A stretch of 64,000 bases of DNA, from contig BLJB01000233.1 of NCBI GenBank assembly GCA_013423325.1, positions 1 to 64,000 of the forward strand. Direction: 5' to 3'. This document shows, in pieces, positions 1 to 11,465 of the stretch. A program made the position numbers and the translations under genes. The notes under the pieces were generated by a model. That model saw only the letters and a program-made list of their open reading frames with translations, was not told the DNA's origin and ran no database searches. How positions within the stretch are numbered: position 1 is the first letter of the stretch; each line of letters opens with the position of its first letter. The stretch comes from Usnea hakonensis (lineage: Eukaryota; Ascomycota; Lecanoromycetes; Lecanorales; Parmeliaceae).

Positions 1-1712
1 TCCCTGGTTCCCCACCTATCGTGAATAGCGTCTCTTCATGTTGGTTGTTGTACTTCATCTTTTCTTCTCAAGGACGCATATTGTCATTATTATTATATTA
101 TTATTATATTATTATTATATTATTATAATAAAATAAAGACTATAATATTATTATTATATTATTATAATAAAGACTATAATATTATTATTATAAGACTATA
201 AGACTATAATATTATTATTATAAACGAAGACTATAATATTATTATTATTATAAATTATTATAGTAAGACGTAAGTTTATAGTATAGTCTAAGGTAGTTAA
301 GCTAAAAGTAGGTTAATCTTAAGTACTATAAAACTGTGGACTAATAGAATAGTAGGACGGGAGTAGCAGGAACATCTATAACTACGGTAAAGCTATAAAC
401 ATCGCTAACGACACAATCCACATTGCTAGTCAGCACAACACTCTTTGACAGTATCTTAAATAGCCACCTTTCTCAGCCTCTAGTGCCCATGGCAGAGCCA
501 TATCAATCGGCGACTCTTGTCAATCACGGACAACAACTAAGGGTAGTAGAATAGATTTAGTAGATGTTTTGATCTTCACGGCCATGTGCTCAGACTCTAT
601 CAGGATCAGCAAACGCCTCTATGAAACTCTTGGTAATACTCGTGGTAGATATATCTCGCCTCCGGATTGCTTTTCCGCCGGGCTTACCGATAATTGCGGG
701 CCGGTTCTGGCATGCGATGATCCTACTTTTTAATATCGAGCATGCTCTCCCGTGATTCTGCCACCAGCAGCGGTGTGTAGCTTACTCCATCTCCCAGCTC
801 CCTACTGCTATGAGAAACTTCTCTGTTTTCCAATCGTCAGGGTTCTGTGCTTGGAGCGTGAGGGTCTTTTTATTTTTTATTTTTTCTTCTTTTGGCAGCA
901 GAAAAGGACATCCGGTTCGGTTTCTCGATCTACTCATGCCCAAAGTCCCGAATTGAAAAAAAGCTACGATCAACGCCTCTATAATAGATTGAACCGTGTC
1001 AAGGATCCTCACCATCACCGCAATTCGAGGGAGAAAAGTGCGAGAAAGGAAAGAAATGATCCATCGTGCGAAAACTTTCCGCTTGAGATATCGGATATAC
1101 GGACAGTAGTTGGCAAATGCAGAGAGGGGTTCACCTGCTATCGTCTCTTTTCGAGTCGCTTGCGTTTCACTCCGACCGCGTCTGGGATCGAATTATCTCG
1201 CTGTTGCAGATGCTGAATGGAGAAACGGTGACTTTGGCGAGCGGGATATGGTTTCTAGATCTTGTTCCTCTCGGGCCGACGGGGTGAGGTCTTCGGATTT
1301 TGTGTTTTCCCTATGAATTTAAAAGGGTGGAAATCTTCCGTGAGTTCTGTTGGAAGTATGAATGGATTTACTGTAGAGATAAGGGATGCTGGAAGAGGAA
1401 TTTATGAGGTGCATTCCTAGTGACTTTTGAGATATGCGCTGATATTCAAGATGTAAAGCACGATCATGACATTTTCCAATGAGCAAAGCTCAGTCAGTGT
1501 TGTAGATAGAAAAGATACAACTTCTGGTGGAAACACAACGCATAATGTCCCCATTGTTACTATGCAGTATGAGTAGACAAGTATATTCTATCATTAATTG
1601 TCGAAGCCAGTGGCTCATGCAATACTGTGCCTACAACATCTGCTCCGTTCCACCATCCATCATCCGTTAGAGCGCGTCTCCTCAGAGCTCAAAAAGACCG
1701 GCTTGATTCCCG
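1..1712. other. Left-edge intergenic region
   Basis: No convincing gene is seen. The first 260 bases hold AT-rich repeats listed separately. Open frames between 752 and 1316 are short, low in complexity and lack recognisable domains or splice structure. Confidence 0.5.
86..262. repeat. TTA-rich microsatellite with GACTATAATATTATT repeats
   Basis: Runs of TTATTA and TATTATAATAAA alternate with several imperfect copies of a GACTATAATATTATTATT-like unit. It is simple AT-rich DNA in a gene-free edge region, with no coding potential. Confidence 0.85.
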
Positions 1713-2528
1713 TCAGTCATCCCGAGAGCCCGCAATCTTCGGAGGACGACGATAGTTGAGACTCCAATTGTTAAGCGATCGGGATTGAGTGTAACATTCA
1801 GTCATGACGTCTTGATACGGGACCTTCATCCAGCCGACATCTCGCTCAGTCACGCCTTCGATTGGCTCTAGCGGGTCAGCATCGCCCTCACTCCGCCCAA
1901 GATACCACGACTTGTCAATCAGCTTGATCCAGCCCTTACTCGTGGTGTCGAGATCCGGCGGAGCGGGCGCCTCGTGAACGACAGAGCGCAACGCCTCTGC
2001 GTCCACCATCACGGCGAATCGGTAGCGTGGCGATCGGCCGATCTTGATCATGCCGGCGCCGCTCTCGCTGCTGCTTTGTCCTTCCACCTGCGGCTGCTGC
2101 TCGCTCCGATAGGCTGTCAAGGACCACTGCTGGAAGTGCTGGCGGATCGTATTTGTATCAGCGCCGTCGAAAAGCGAGCGGTCTTGGATCACGGTGAGGG
2201 TGAACTTTTCCAGGATATCGCGGCCGTTGAAGTAGTCGAAGCTATCTTCCATTTGGAAGCGCAGGCGTCGGACAAAATCGGCCCAGTCGACATCATTGGA
2301 GTAGGTGGTGCGGTAAATGACAAAACCCCAGGTTCGGTGGCCGTCGTCCTGGAGTTGCCGCTGGATAAGATCGGCGGCGTTGTTGTGCCATGACATGTCA
2401 GGATTGCGCTGCGACGGTGATCGGATCCGTTGACGGATTCCGTTTAGCCACGAGATGTCAGCCTGAAGCTGGACATCCTGTGACGGATCGTAAGGCGAAT
2501 CCTGAGGTGGATTCTGAGGTGGATCCAT
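1713..2528 (-). CDS. Conserved fungal protein of unknown function (271 aa)
   Basis: A single-exon gene of 271 residues, with an ATG at 2528 and no good upstream alternative. The first 18 residues are rich in Pro and Gln. Around residues 65-90 it has a WGFVIYRTTY segment followed by acidic residues and a Trp (DVDWADF). From memory this pattern recurs in a family of uncharacterised ascomycete proteins; I do not know a function. No signal peptide or membrane segment is visible, so it is probably soluble and intracellular. The 436 bp between it and the LysM gene show no other gene. Coding status is likely because the frame is long and of mixed composition; the long reading in the opposite strand (1974-2393) looks like a shadow. 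Confidence 0.7.
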   Translation of the reverse strand: MDPPQNPPQDSPYDPSQDVQLQADISWLNGIRQRIRSPSQRNPDMSWHNNAADLIQRQLQDDGHRTWGFVIYRTTYSNDVDWADFVRRLRFQMEDSFDYFNGRDILEKFTLTVIQDRSLFDGADTNTIRQHFQQWSLTAYRSEQQPQVEGQSSSESGAGMIKIGRSPRYRFAVMVDAEALRSVVHEAPAPPDLDTTSKGWIKLIDKSWYLGRSEGDADPLEPIEGVTERDVGWMKVPYQDVMTECYTQSRSLNNWSLNYRRPPKIAGSRDD

Positions 2529-2964
2529 TGATAAACTTGTGTGAAATTTTGGGCGTGTTGATGTGAATCAAGATGGCTTGAAAAATCTTCAGGAGCGTGA
2601 GCTATTTATCGAACTCGGCAAACTTTCCTTACTCGTACCTTAGAAGAGCTCGCGTAATTACTTTAGCCCCTTTAAGGCTGATTAGCCCTACGAGTAAGTT
2701 TTATCTTGGCCGAGACATCGTACAGACCAGAGCTTTTTCAATCAGGTACGATGCCGTTGATGCTTTGCCCCGCAATGTTTACAACGCCTTGAGCCCCGGG
2801 ACACAGCCCCCTGAGCCGATACAGCATCGTCTTCTGTTCGTTGAACAGCCATAAAAGCAATACTACGGCAAACACAAATGCGTAGAGCAAAGATTAAGCA
2901 ACTGGAAATCATATTTATACTGATACATGCACCGTAAAGCCTGCTTGTTCCTTCTTTTGCTCGC

Positions 2965-5521
2965 TCACGCAGAGACGCTCACACAAATCGCATATCCCAC
3001 CCACAGGCTCTGGCAGTCATCGCCAATGGCAGGGTTCCACTGGTAGAGCTGCGCAAACGTGTCGTTGAACTGTGTTTCGACCTTTGCGCACGAATCCCCT
3101 TTCGCAACGGTGTAATATTCGTCACAATTGGAGGCGATGCCCGACTGGGTAGGTGCCGATGCGCCTCCGGCCGTCGTCCCAGTCTGAGGCAGCGTCGTCG
3201 TCGGCGAAGTCGCCGCTGTGTTCGCAGGCGCAGATGCGTTTACGCCAACGCAGACGGGGCGAGTGTCTCCGGAGTCAAGATTCGCGTACAGATTGTTGTC
3301 ACAATTCGAGCTCAACCATGTGTTCCAGCTCGTCAGTTGATCAGCGGTCACAGAGTAATCGGATTCTATGTCCTGGCATCCGTACGCTATGGGATGGTCA
3401 GCGGGGGAGATGAGCTTGAAGATGCCTTTGCTGCTCTGAACTTACAGCCGTTGTCATAGCCATGGACTACCATGAAGCATTGACAAGTTGACGTAGTCCC
3501 TGACTCAATTGTAGTGGAATTGACTGAAAGGCAGTCATTGGAAGATGTCGAAGCTAGGGCTATTAGAATACGCTTTGAGAATGGATGCAGGCGTGCCTTA
3601 CTTGTAGCGTTGGTAAGCTCGACACAATAGCTATAGCCCGACTGCAAATTGCAGGTACTCAAGTTTGACGAAAGACTTGGATTCCATTCGAGCAGCTGAT
3701 TGATCGTCAATTGATTAGCAAAAGCATAGTACGAGCAATCGCTTCTGGAACCGGTGCTGTCATTATAATTCATATAGGTATCGCATGTGGAAATGGTGTC
3801 AGAAGCCTTCGGTAGGAGAGAAGTTGTATACACGAAGCCGGGATCACCAGTATTCGTCGGGATCGCAGTATTGACCGAAGGAAATGTCACTGGTGGGACG
3901 GTAATCGTTGGACCACCAGTGACCGTATAGCCAGGGTACGTTTGGATGTCTCCCACAGGCTCGACGCAATAAGCGACACCAAGCTCCAAGTTTGTACATT
4001 CCTGGTTGATCTCCGGGTTAAGAAGGTAGAAGTCGGAGAGAGATATGGAGTTTACCACTGATACGAGAGCGCACGTATCGCCGCTGGCGATCTGAGCAGG
4101 CGTGTTATTGATTGGTCCATACAGGTGATAGGGCAGGGAGATTTCTGAGACGTCTATGATACTTACGGTATACCAATCACCACAGTTTCTGGTCGATCCG
4201 TTCAATGCATTTGTCGGTGCAGGTACAGCTACGGTGGCAGCAGTGGAGATGCTGAGGTTTGTATTGCTGCTATAATTGAGTGAACCTCCGGGAGGCCTGG
4301 AAAGGCAGAATCAGCGACTCTCGGCGGATTTTATTTGTCAGAATTCGAATCACTTACCCAATACACACCTGGTACCCGGTAAAAGCTGGGGCGTTTTGGC
4401 ACAAGGAGTTCAAGTTTGGGTTCCATGCCAAAAACTGCGGCACGGTCATACCGGTGAAGCCTGAGACTACGCTATCACAAGTGTCCAGAGCTTGCCAAGT
4501 GTATATTTCGCATTGAGGAGGAATGCACAAGTTTTCACCGACGGCAGCAGCAAAGTTTTGGCAGTAGATGTCGATGTTGTTGTAGTAGAGGAGATTATAA
4601 GTCGATACGTTAAGAGTCTTTGAGACAGAGATGCAATCATCTGCATCTCCCACAGTATACGAACCCGTGCAAGCAGGTGGAGTTACAGCTGTTACTGTGG
4701 AAGGCACTGCGGTACTGGTCGAATTGAGAGCATACGCTGTTGGAGACGTAAAGCCATATGCGGTAGCATTACAGCTCGATGTCAACGACACGAAATTACT
4801 GGCAAGGTTATCGTCATATCCAAGCGGATTACCCAATTGCAAAGTCAGGACACCAAGCCAGCAATCGGAGCAGCTTTGATTGGTGGTAAGATAGCTTTGA
4901 TTCGACCATGCAAGAAGCTGTGGGTCACAAAATTGACCGGTTGTGCTACGAAGTTTTCTTAGACAATTTCCTGCTAATGGACACTGGCATGGATATACCT
5001 GTCTTTCCTGCAAGACACATTGTATGTGTAAAGATAGTTGTCGATAAAGAACGTGGCTGGGGAGCATGAGTATAGTAGGGACTCTTACGGCAACTGGAGA
5101 GCAGAATAACTTACCTGGGTACGCAACTTCATCTTCCACAATCAGGTCGGTGCTTGCAGTACAGGCTCCTGCAATGGATGATCTAGCGCTTTCCAAAGAG
5201 GAAAAGCACGATTCTATGCAAAGAGCCTCGGTGCCTTCTTCGTCCAGAATAGCCCCACTGTTGTAATGGTCAGTTTCGGAGCGACGACAATCACGGTACC
5301 CTCACGGATACTCCGTCTAGGCAGGCAAGCAAAGCGGTGGAATTAACACACTTCTGTGATAACGAATTCAAAGCGAAAGGGCAAGAAACGTTCGTATTCA
5401 AAGCCTGCTGGCAAGATGTGCTGAGTCCCGGATATGTCATGAACACGGACCCGCTCTGAAGTTGCTGCGACCATGCTGTATTAGCCAGAAATGCTAGAAG
5501 AACATGTGAGGAGCCGGCCAT
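2965..5521 (-). CDS. Secreted multi-LysM protein (LysM effector-like)
   Basis: A multi-exon gene for a secreted protein that probably binds chitin or related N-acetylglucosamine polymers through LysM modules. I take the start at 5521 because it gives a clean signal peptide (MAGSSHVLLAFLANTAWSQ); an ATG upstream would add unneeded residues before it. Exon 1 ends at 5306 before a GTGAGG donor; further exons cover about 5257-5115, 4987-4371, 4320-4170, 4110-3600, 3537-3446 and 3387-2965. About six LysM-like segments can be read: YTVGDADDC near 4660, YTWQALDTC near 4500, a split one near 4190-4060, then SDCSYYAFANQ near 3740, one near 3500-3270, and YYTVAKGDSC near 3120-2980. Most carry the W/LNP motif and Cys pairs. 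It is divergently paired with a GH18 chitinase, the arrangement known for fungal subgroup C chitinases and LysM proteins such as Trichoderma TAL6. Exact internal exon borders are approximate. Confidence 0.85.
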
Positions 5522-5836
5522 GCTGAAGCCAATTTGGTGAGTATCGACGCTCGAGGGCATCACTGATTACAGCTACTATAGTTCGAAAGAGATTCTGATT
5601 GAAGTAGAAGAAATCTCAGCAGAAAGGCGCAACCTGTACGGCGTTCGCAACTTTTCAAGTCGAGTCAGTCGGCGTTCACTTCTGCAGGGAAAATGAACCA
5701 GGTACCTGATTATTGTTGCGATTGGGCCGGCTAGCGAGTAGTCCAAACACAAATCTGCAGGTAAGATTCCATATGATATATGACTTGACAGTTACTCGGA
5801 AATCGCTTCTGCAGGTATGTGGATCGGATCCGGGTA

Positions 5837-6234
5837 TCAGCTCGGCGGGGGTGAAAAAAACCTTGGCAGTGGTCACCCCCCACGAGGTGTCTTGGCATAT
5901 ACTGGTTTCACCTCCTACGAGCTTTTTCTCAGCGCAGAAAATACTGGCCATTCTAAGCGGCCTCCAGTATATAACGAGCATATGCTACGGCCTCGTGAAG
6001 GAGATATTTACCAAGTCGTCTATCTTGAAGGTCTAGCATATGCCGAGTATATACTGCGGGCGCGCAGATTATTCTGCCTATACTAATTCTTGTAGTCTAA
6101 CGCTAGAGAGTTTGGCTCCTGGTGGGGGGTGAGCATATACGCTTCACCCCGGACCAGAGTATATACCGGGCCCCGGTATATACCGAGGATATGCTCACCC
6201 TTGCCGAGGTATTTTTTCACCCCCGCCGAGCTGC
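5837..6234. mobile_element. MITE-like 398-bp element with terminal inverted repeats
   Basis: The ends form an inverted repeat of about 36 bp: the left end reads CAGCTCGGCGGGGGTGAAAA and the right end is its near-perfect reverse complement, with only a few differences over the full arm. The element is bounded by TA on both sides (5835-5836 and 6235-6236), as expected for a Tc1/mariner-type target-site duplication. Inside is a 25-bp perfect palindrome (6159-6183) enclosed by 12-bp inverted arms (GGGTGAGCATAT at 6127-6138, complement at 6189-6200). There is no transposase, so it would be a non-autonomous copy. It sits between the LysM and chitinase genes. Confidence 0.8.
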
Positions 6235-6456
6235 TAGCCCATACAATGGAACATTAAGAGTCTTACTTGGAAGCGTTTTTAAACATTAAGGGGGCTTACC
6301 CCCTTACATTCCGTGGCATTCCTTGGTATGCCTACTCCGACGGAGCACCATATTAGTCCCTTCTATCCAATCTTGTAGCACATAGATGATAGGATGCGCA
6401 AGTATTTGGAGCCCCTTTCTGCATATGTTCCAGGAGTCAGGTAACGCTCCTGCAGG

Positions 6457-6463
6457 TATATAT
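6457..6463 (+). promoter_or_regulatory. Candidate TATA box of the chitinase gene
   Basis: TATATAT lies about 125 bp upstream of the chosen ATG at 6587, in the interval between the inverted-repeat element and the gene. This is a position and sequence match only. Confidence 0.35.
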
Positions 6464-6586
6464 CCGCGCGAGAGTCCACCCCATTACTTTGTTTCCTTAT
6501 GCACTCTGTTCCAATATTACATTAAAGAGTAATCTTCTCCCTGTCTCCTTAATTGATGCTGCCTCGAACTTCCTTTGCCATACGCT

Positions 6587-9500
6587 ATGGACCGCGAACA
6601 GCTCTTCTCGCTGAACGCAGTCACCCGCTTTTCCGGTCTGCTCTTGGGTGGAATTCTTGCTGTCTCCATCTATGACTGGTACGGTCCTAGTACTAAGCCG
6701 TCCTCGGGCTCGATTGTACCTCAATACGTGGAGACTTCTAGTTTGAAAGGTCTGCGTGATATCTCCTCCAACGCTACTTTAGTGCGAAGAGATGACTACT
6801 CGTGCGGTCCGAAGAACCCATGTAGCAACGGCGCATGCTGTGGGGGCAGCGGCTACTGTGGCTATGGTTCGACCTACTGTGGGGCTGGATGTATTTCGAA
6901 TTGCGATGCTACTGCCGAGTGTGGAAAAGATGCCAAAGTCCCGGGCACAGAATGTCCGCTGAATACCTGCTGCAGCCAATACGGATTCGTAAGCTCCTAA
7001 CCTGCGAAAACATTTGGGTACTACAGCCAATACCTGACCTCACGCAGTGCGGTACCACGGAACTCTTCTGCACAAGTACGTTCTACGCTTCGGTCCCGAG
7101 TTGTCCGTGAGCTTACCACAAGCTACAACAGGCAAATGTCAGAGCAACTGTGTGCTCAATCCATCACCTCCCGGCGGAGGCTCTCCGACTCCGATCCTTC
7201 AGAATAAAGTGATCGGATATTATGAGTCATGGAGTGCTCGGAAGAAATGCCATCAGATTGCTCCAACTGATTTGCCGCTGGATGCCTTGACACAGTCAGT
7301 GAACCTCGAAAAATGCAATTTTGGGCGCCAACCCTTACAAGTTGACAGTGTAAATTTCGCTTTTGCGTCCATTGAACCCGGTTCCTACAAAGTCGTTACC
7401 ATGGATACGTCAACTCCATCAGGGCTATTCCAGGACACAGCAAACCTCAAATCTGTTAAGCCAGATCTAGTGGTTTTTGTCAGCATTGGTGGCTGGTAAG
7501 TCTCACAAGTCCTCGACGCGCAGTCGAGGATAGACTCAAGTAATTCAAGGTCTTTCTCGGATAATGGCACAGCAACGCAACCGCTGTTCAGCGAAATTGC
7601 GGCCGACATCGGTAAAAGGCAAACGTTTGCAAACAATGTAGTACAATTTATGAGACAGTATGGTAAGTCATCTGACGCTTGAAATCTAGCAATCAGCTCT
7701 ACCAGTATCAAGACACCCTATGGCCCATAGTCCCTCTAGAGGCTAGACTTGTCTAGGACCAGTAGTCCGCTAATCAATCCCAGACCATCGGGCGTCTTGA
7801 CTAGTATCCATCGTAGAGTCCTGTCACACCTTTGCTGATCGCGTCCAATAGGTTTCGATGGCCTTGACATCGATTGGGAATATCCCGGTGCTCCCGATCG
7901 TGGTGGTAATGAGGCAGATATCCAAAATTTCGTAGCATTGCTGCAGACCCTGCGACAGACATTCGACGCCAGCGGAAATCGCTTCGGTCTGACATTTACA
8001 GCGCCGTCATCATATTGGTACTTGCGTTGGTTCGATCTGCCCAACTTGGTCAAGTATGCCGACTGGATCAATTTGATGACGTATGACTTGCATGGTACGT
8101 TTGGCTTCAAGAGGGTGCGACGTACTCCTCAGACGTTGACTGACGATCAACCTCCTGTGTAGGTGTTTGGGATGCCTCCAATCCAATTGGCAGCGTCGTC
8201 CAAGGACATACAAACTTGACAGAGATCAAATTAGCTGTCGAATTGTTTTGGCGTGTCAAGATACCTCCAAGCAAAATTGTTATGGGGTTCGGCTTTTATG
8301 GTCGATCTTTCACCCTGGCGGATCCCAGCTGTAACACACCGGGTTGTCCATTTAGTGGCCCTTCTAATCCCGGGCCCTGCACAGACACCGGTGGAATTCT
8401 TGGGTACTATGAGATCTTGAGTGTCCTCAACGGCGGTGGCAATTCGAAAAAGAGGGACAGTCCAATAAAGCCGACGCATGATGAAACCGATGCTGTCAAA
8501 TACTTCACATTTGACAGCAACCAGTGGGTGTCGTATGACGATGCAGAAACATTCAAGCAAAAGACCGATTGGGCGAATAGCGTTGGCCTAGGAGGTGCTC
8601 TTATATGGGCGTCTGATCTCGGTACGTGATGATCCTACTCGCTGCTATGAATCGCTCTATTAGCCTACGATATGCTGATTGTCACATCAGATGATGACAA
8701 ATACACAGCTCATTCCGGACTGCTTGAACGAACCGTCCTATCGACGTCGTCGCTTCAGACCGTAAATTTGGCGGTATCTCAAAAAAAGGCCGTCATACAG
8801 GATTTGGCTGGATCGAATGGTCAAAACTGTTTTGCCTACAAAGGCAAATGTGTCAATCTGAACGACCAGAATGCCATGCAAGCCGCCTGCGGGTCAGGTT
8901 TTACCGTGGTGGGTTGGGATGACGCCGGGTGCGGCAAGAAAAAATGTGTAAGTCTTAACAAGGTCCGTTGGTTTGCATTCTGTAGGTTACTCTAATCGAT
9001 GATGCTCAGCATTGCGGCAAACCGATATGCTGCCCGACTAACCAAGCACCCAAGGGCTGCATTTGGCGAGGTGACAATAATGGTAATGGTGCAGCTTCGG
9101 ACTGCAGCGCGCAGTGTAGGCCTGGCGAGACGAACATTAAAGCATTCAGATCTTCTTGGGGTGGCGGCTTCGTCAATGACGGCAACACGAACAAGTGCGG
9201 TCGCGGCTACAAGGTGTTTTGCTGCCCTAATCCGGACGCTGGTCAGGTTACTCAGGGATGCAAATATGCGGCGTGGTAGGCTTGATCTAGACCAAGTCTG
9301 AGAAGTCTCGAGCAGCAATCTGACATAGTCATAGTCGAGCTAATTGCCCAAGCGGATCAACCTCTGTCATCAGCAAAGCTGATGACTGCTGGTTCGGCTC
9401 CCAACAATATTGCTGTCCAGATCCGGTTGAACTGACGAGCTGCCATTGGGTGGATGGAGGCAGATCATGCGCAAATGCTGTATGCAATGCCACCGAGCTT

Positions 9501-10930
9501 GAAGTTGATAGAGCTACACATGGCTGCACTTGTAAGTTCCACTAGCCATACGTGCGTCTGATCAGATCTCTTACTAAAAGCACTATTCGTCAGTTGGACG
9601 GAAAGCTGCTGTTTGCTGCACTGTCCAGACAGCAACCCCTCCGCCGTCCACTTGTAGTCGCAATCTGTGCACATTAGGTCTGTGTTCGAATGACGGCAAC
9701 GGCGGCGGTACAAAATCCAGGCGAGATCTGGCGCGCATCGGCAACGCCTCTTCTGAGCATATACATCTTCTGGAGGCCAGAGGCAGTGAAAGCACATATA
9801 TCGCTAGGCTGCCCAACGGCTTTCCCTTGGTCATTGTAGCAGCGCTCTATCCAGAGATTGGCCGACTTTACAATGTTCCAAATTCCGGCGAGGTACTTCG
9901 ACGCCTGTTCCGGCTTATTCAAGGGTGGTGCATCGGTCCTGCGATCGATGAAGAAAAAGTCCCGGATGGCCCGAATCCGTCCGGCTTAGGTGGCATGGAA
10001 ACAGAGCACCCTGTTGACGTGAGTGCTGTTATCCTTGTCTTCTACCAGATGATCGGCAGCTGATGCGCGTGCGTCCAGCGACAAATTGCAGCCCGCTTTA
10101 TTGAAGCTGCCAGCAGTGGCCTTCTCAGGAACCGGTATCAGACCCACCTCCCGGCGATCGGCAGCGAAATCTTCCAGAACTACTGGGACCATCCGTATCC
10201 TGGGCTCGCCAACGCGCCACCAGTCGGCGGTCCGCATGGTGCAAGGCCCCTCACCGCCAATGATCGGATGATGGAGGCGTTCGGCTCGGATGACTATCCC
10301 TACCCGCTTCTCCCAACCGATGGGCAGATCAACGGCCCCAAAGGCAATTTGATGAATCTGAACGCTCCAGCCAGCCTCAATGGCATAGGAAGACTGGCGC
10401 GTACTGCAGTACGACTGGATACCGCACGAGCCGCCGATGACTTGTTGTCAGAGATTCGGATCGTCTGTCTCCCTCCCACGCATCATTGCCTCAAACAGCC
10501 TGTTTGTTTGACTGACTCTTGACAGATCTTTGCCATCTTCGAGTACATGAACACCAACGACTTTGCCACTCGCTTTAATGCCGTCCGAAACCAAGTTCGT
10601 ACTCAGCTCGGCTATGTCGAGCAAGCGTTGGGCGTGCGGAACCTTCAGAGCTGGTGGGACGTCTTCACAAACGATTACTTTTCCCAGATCGAAGAATGGG
10701 CGCAGTCCTGGGCCGACCAGGCGATTATCGCTGCCGCGGCCCCTTATATCGCGGCGCGTAATGGGAACCGCAACCCGCAGACTTACGCTCAGGTCATGAA
10801 TACCCTAAATCAATGGCAGGGCCTGCTCGCTACCAGGCTGAGGTTCCCGCCGTATATCGGCTTTATACCCCTGCCGCAGCCTCCGGGCTCTGGTGGCTCT
10901 GGTGGTGGTTCTCCTGGCGGCTCTCCGTGA
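6587..10930 (+). CDS. GH18 chitinase, subgroup C (killer-toxin-like), with chitin-binding domain
   Basis: A large secreted chitinase that hydrolyses beta-1,4-linked N-acetylglucosamine polymers. The ATG at 6587 is chosen because the frame upstream has only a TTG. The protein starts with a hydrophobic segment (LLLGGILAVSIYDW), then a Cys-rich hevein-type chitin-binding domain (about 6800-7160). The GH18 domain follows (about 7205-8740), with SIGGW and the intact catalytic signature DGLDIDWEYP (near 7860). After it come repeated Cys-rich blocks (8820-9680) and a long C-terminal region (9680-10930) ending in a Gly/Ser/Pro tail. About eleven introns are visible; clear ones include 6987-7046, the interval ending at 7851 and 10018-10078. 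The architecture matches fungal subgroup C chitinases, which resemble the chitin-binding subunit of yeast zymocin. Divergent pairing with a LysM gene supports this. No frame break is needed in the model, so it looks functional. Confidence 0.88.
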
Positions 10931-11465
10931 GGTGCCTCCTCAGTATAAGCATTATGATATGTCCTATATTCTCGTTTATAGTACTAAATCCAACTAAATC
11001 CTATCGTTTTATACTGTAAACTGTCTACTAAACCCTAAATCCGGTTATTTTATACTATAAATTGTCTAATTAGACCCCCGTAGATGCTTCCAGGGAGGTG
11101 ATTTGCTCTGCCGTGAAACCAGACATGGCGAATGACGAATGGAATCGCGAATGGCCTACTAAAAGGATCGCTTTAGGGGTCGTTTCGTACAGGGATTCAG
11201 GGACAAGTGAGTACTGGTAGAGGGGCGAATCTGGTTCTGAGGCTAGTTTGTGGCCCTGGGAATAAGAGCACTGAGTGTATCACGAATGATCGTGTAGACG
11301 AGTGTTGTAAGAGGCCTCTGGGTGTTGTAGGCACTGTTTTAGGAGCGACTTCAACAGAGCTGCGCAAGGACGTTGTTATCGCCCAGGTTTGGCCACCATT
11401 TGTTAAGGGAACGCAAACAATTAAATTTATTAAAGAACCTGTAGTCCTTCTTTCACCGATAGTAC
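10931..11465. other. Intergenic region between convergent genes
   Basis: This AT-rich interval separates the 3' ends of the chitinase and the 930-residue gene. Around 10990-11075 there are two imperfect copies of a unit containing TTTTATACTGTAAACTGTCTA. No gene is seen. Confidence 0.45.

Noticed and set aside
752..1316. Overlapping short open frames at the left edge
   Set aside because: Low-complexity Phe runs, no domain, no splice context; likely chance.
1974..2393. 139-residue frame on the plus strand
   Set aside because: It overlaps the better minus-strand gene 1713-2528 and has the composition of an antisense shadow.
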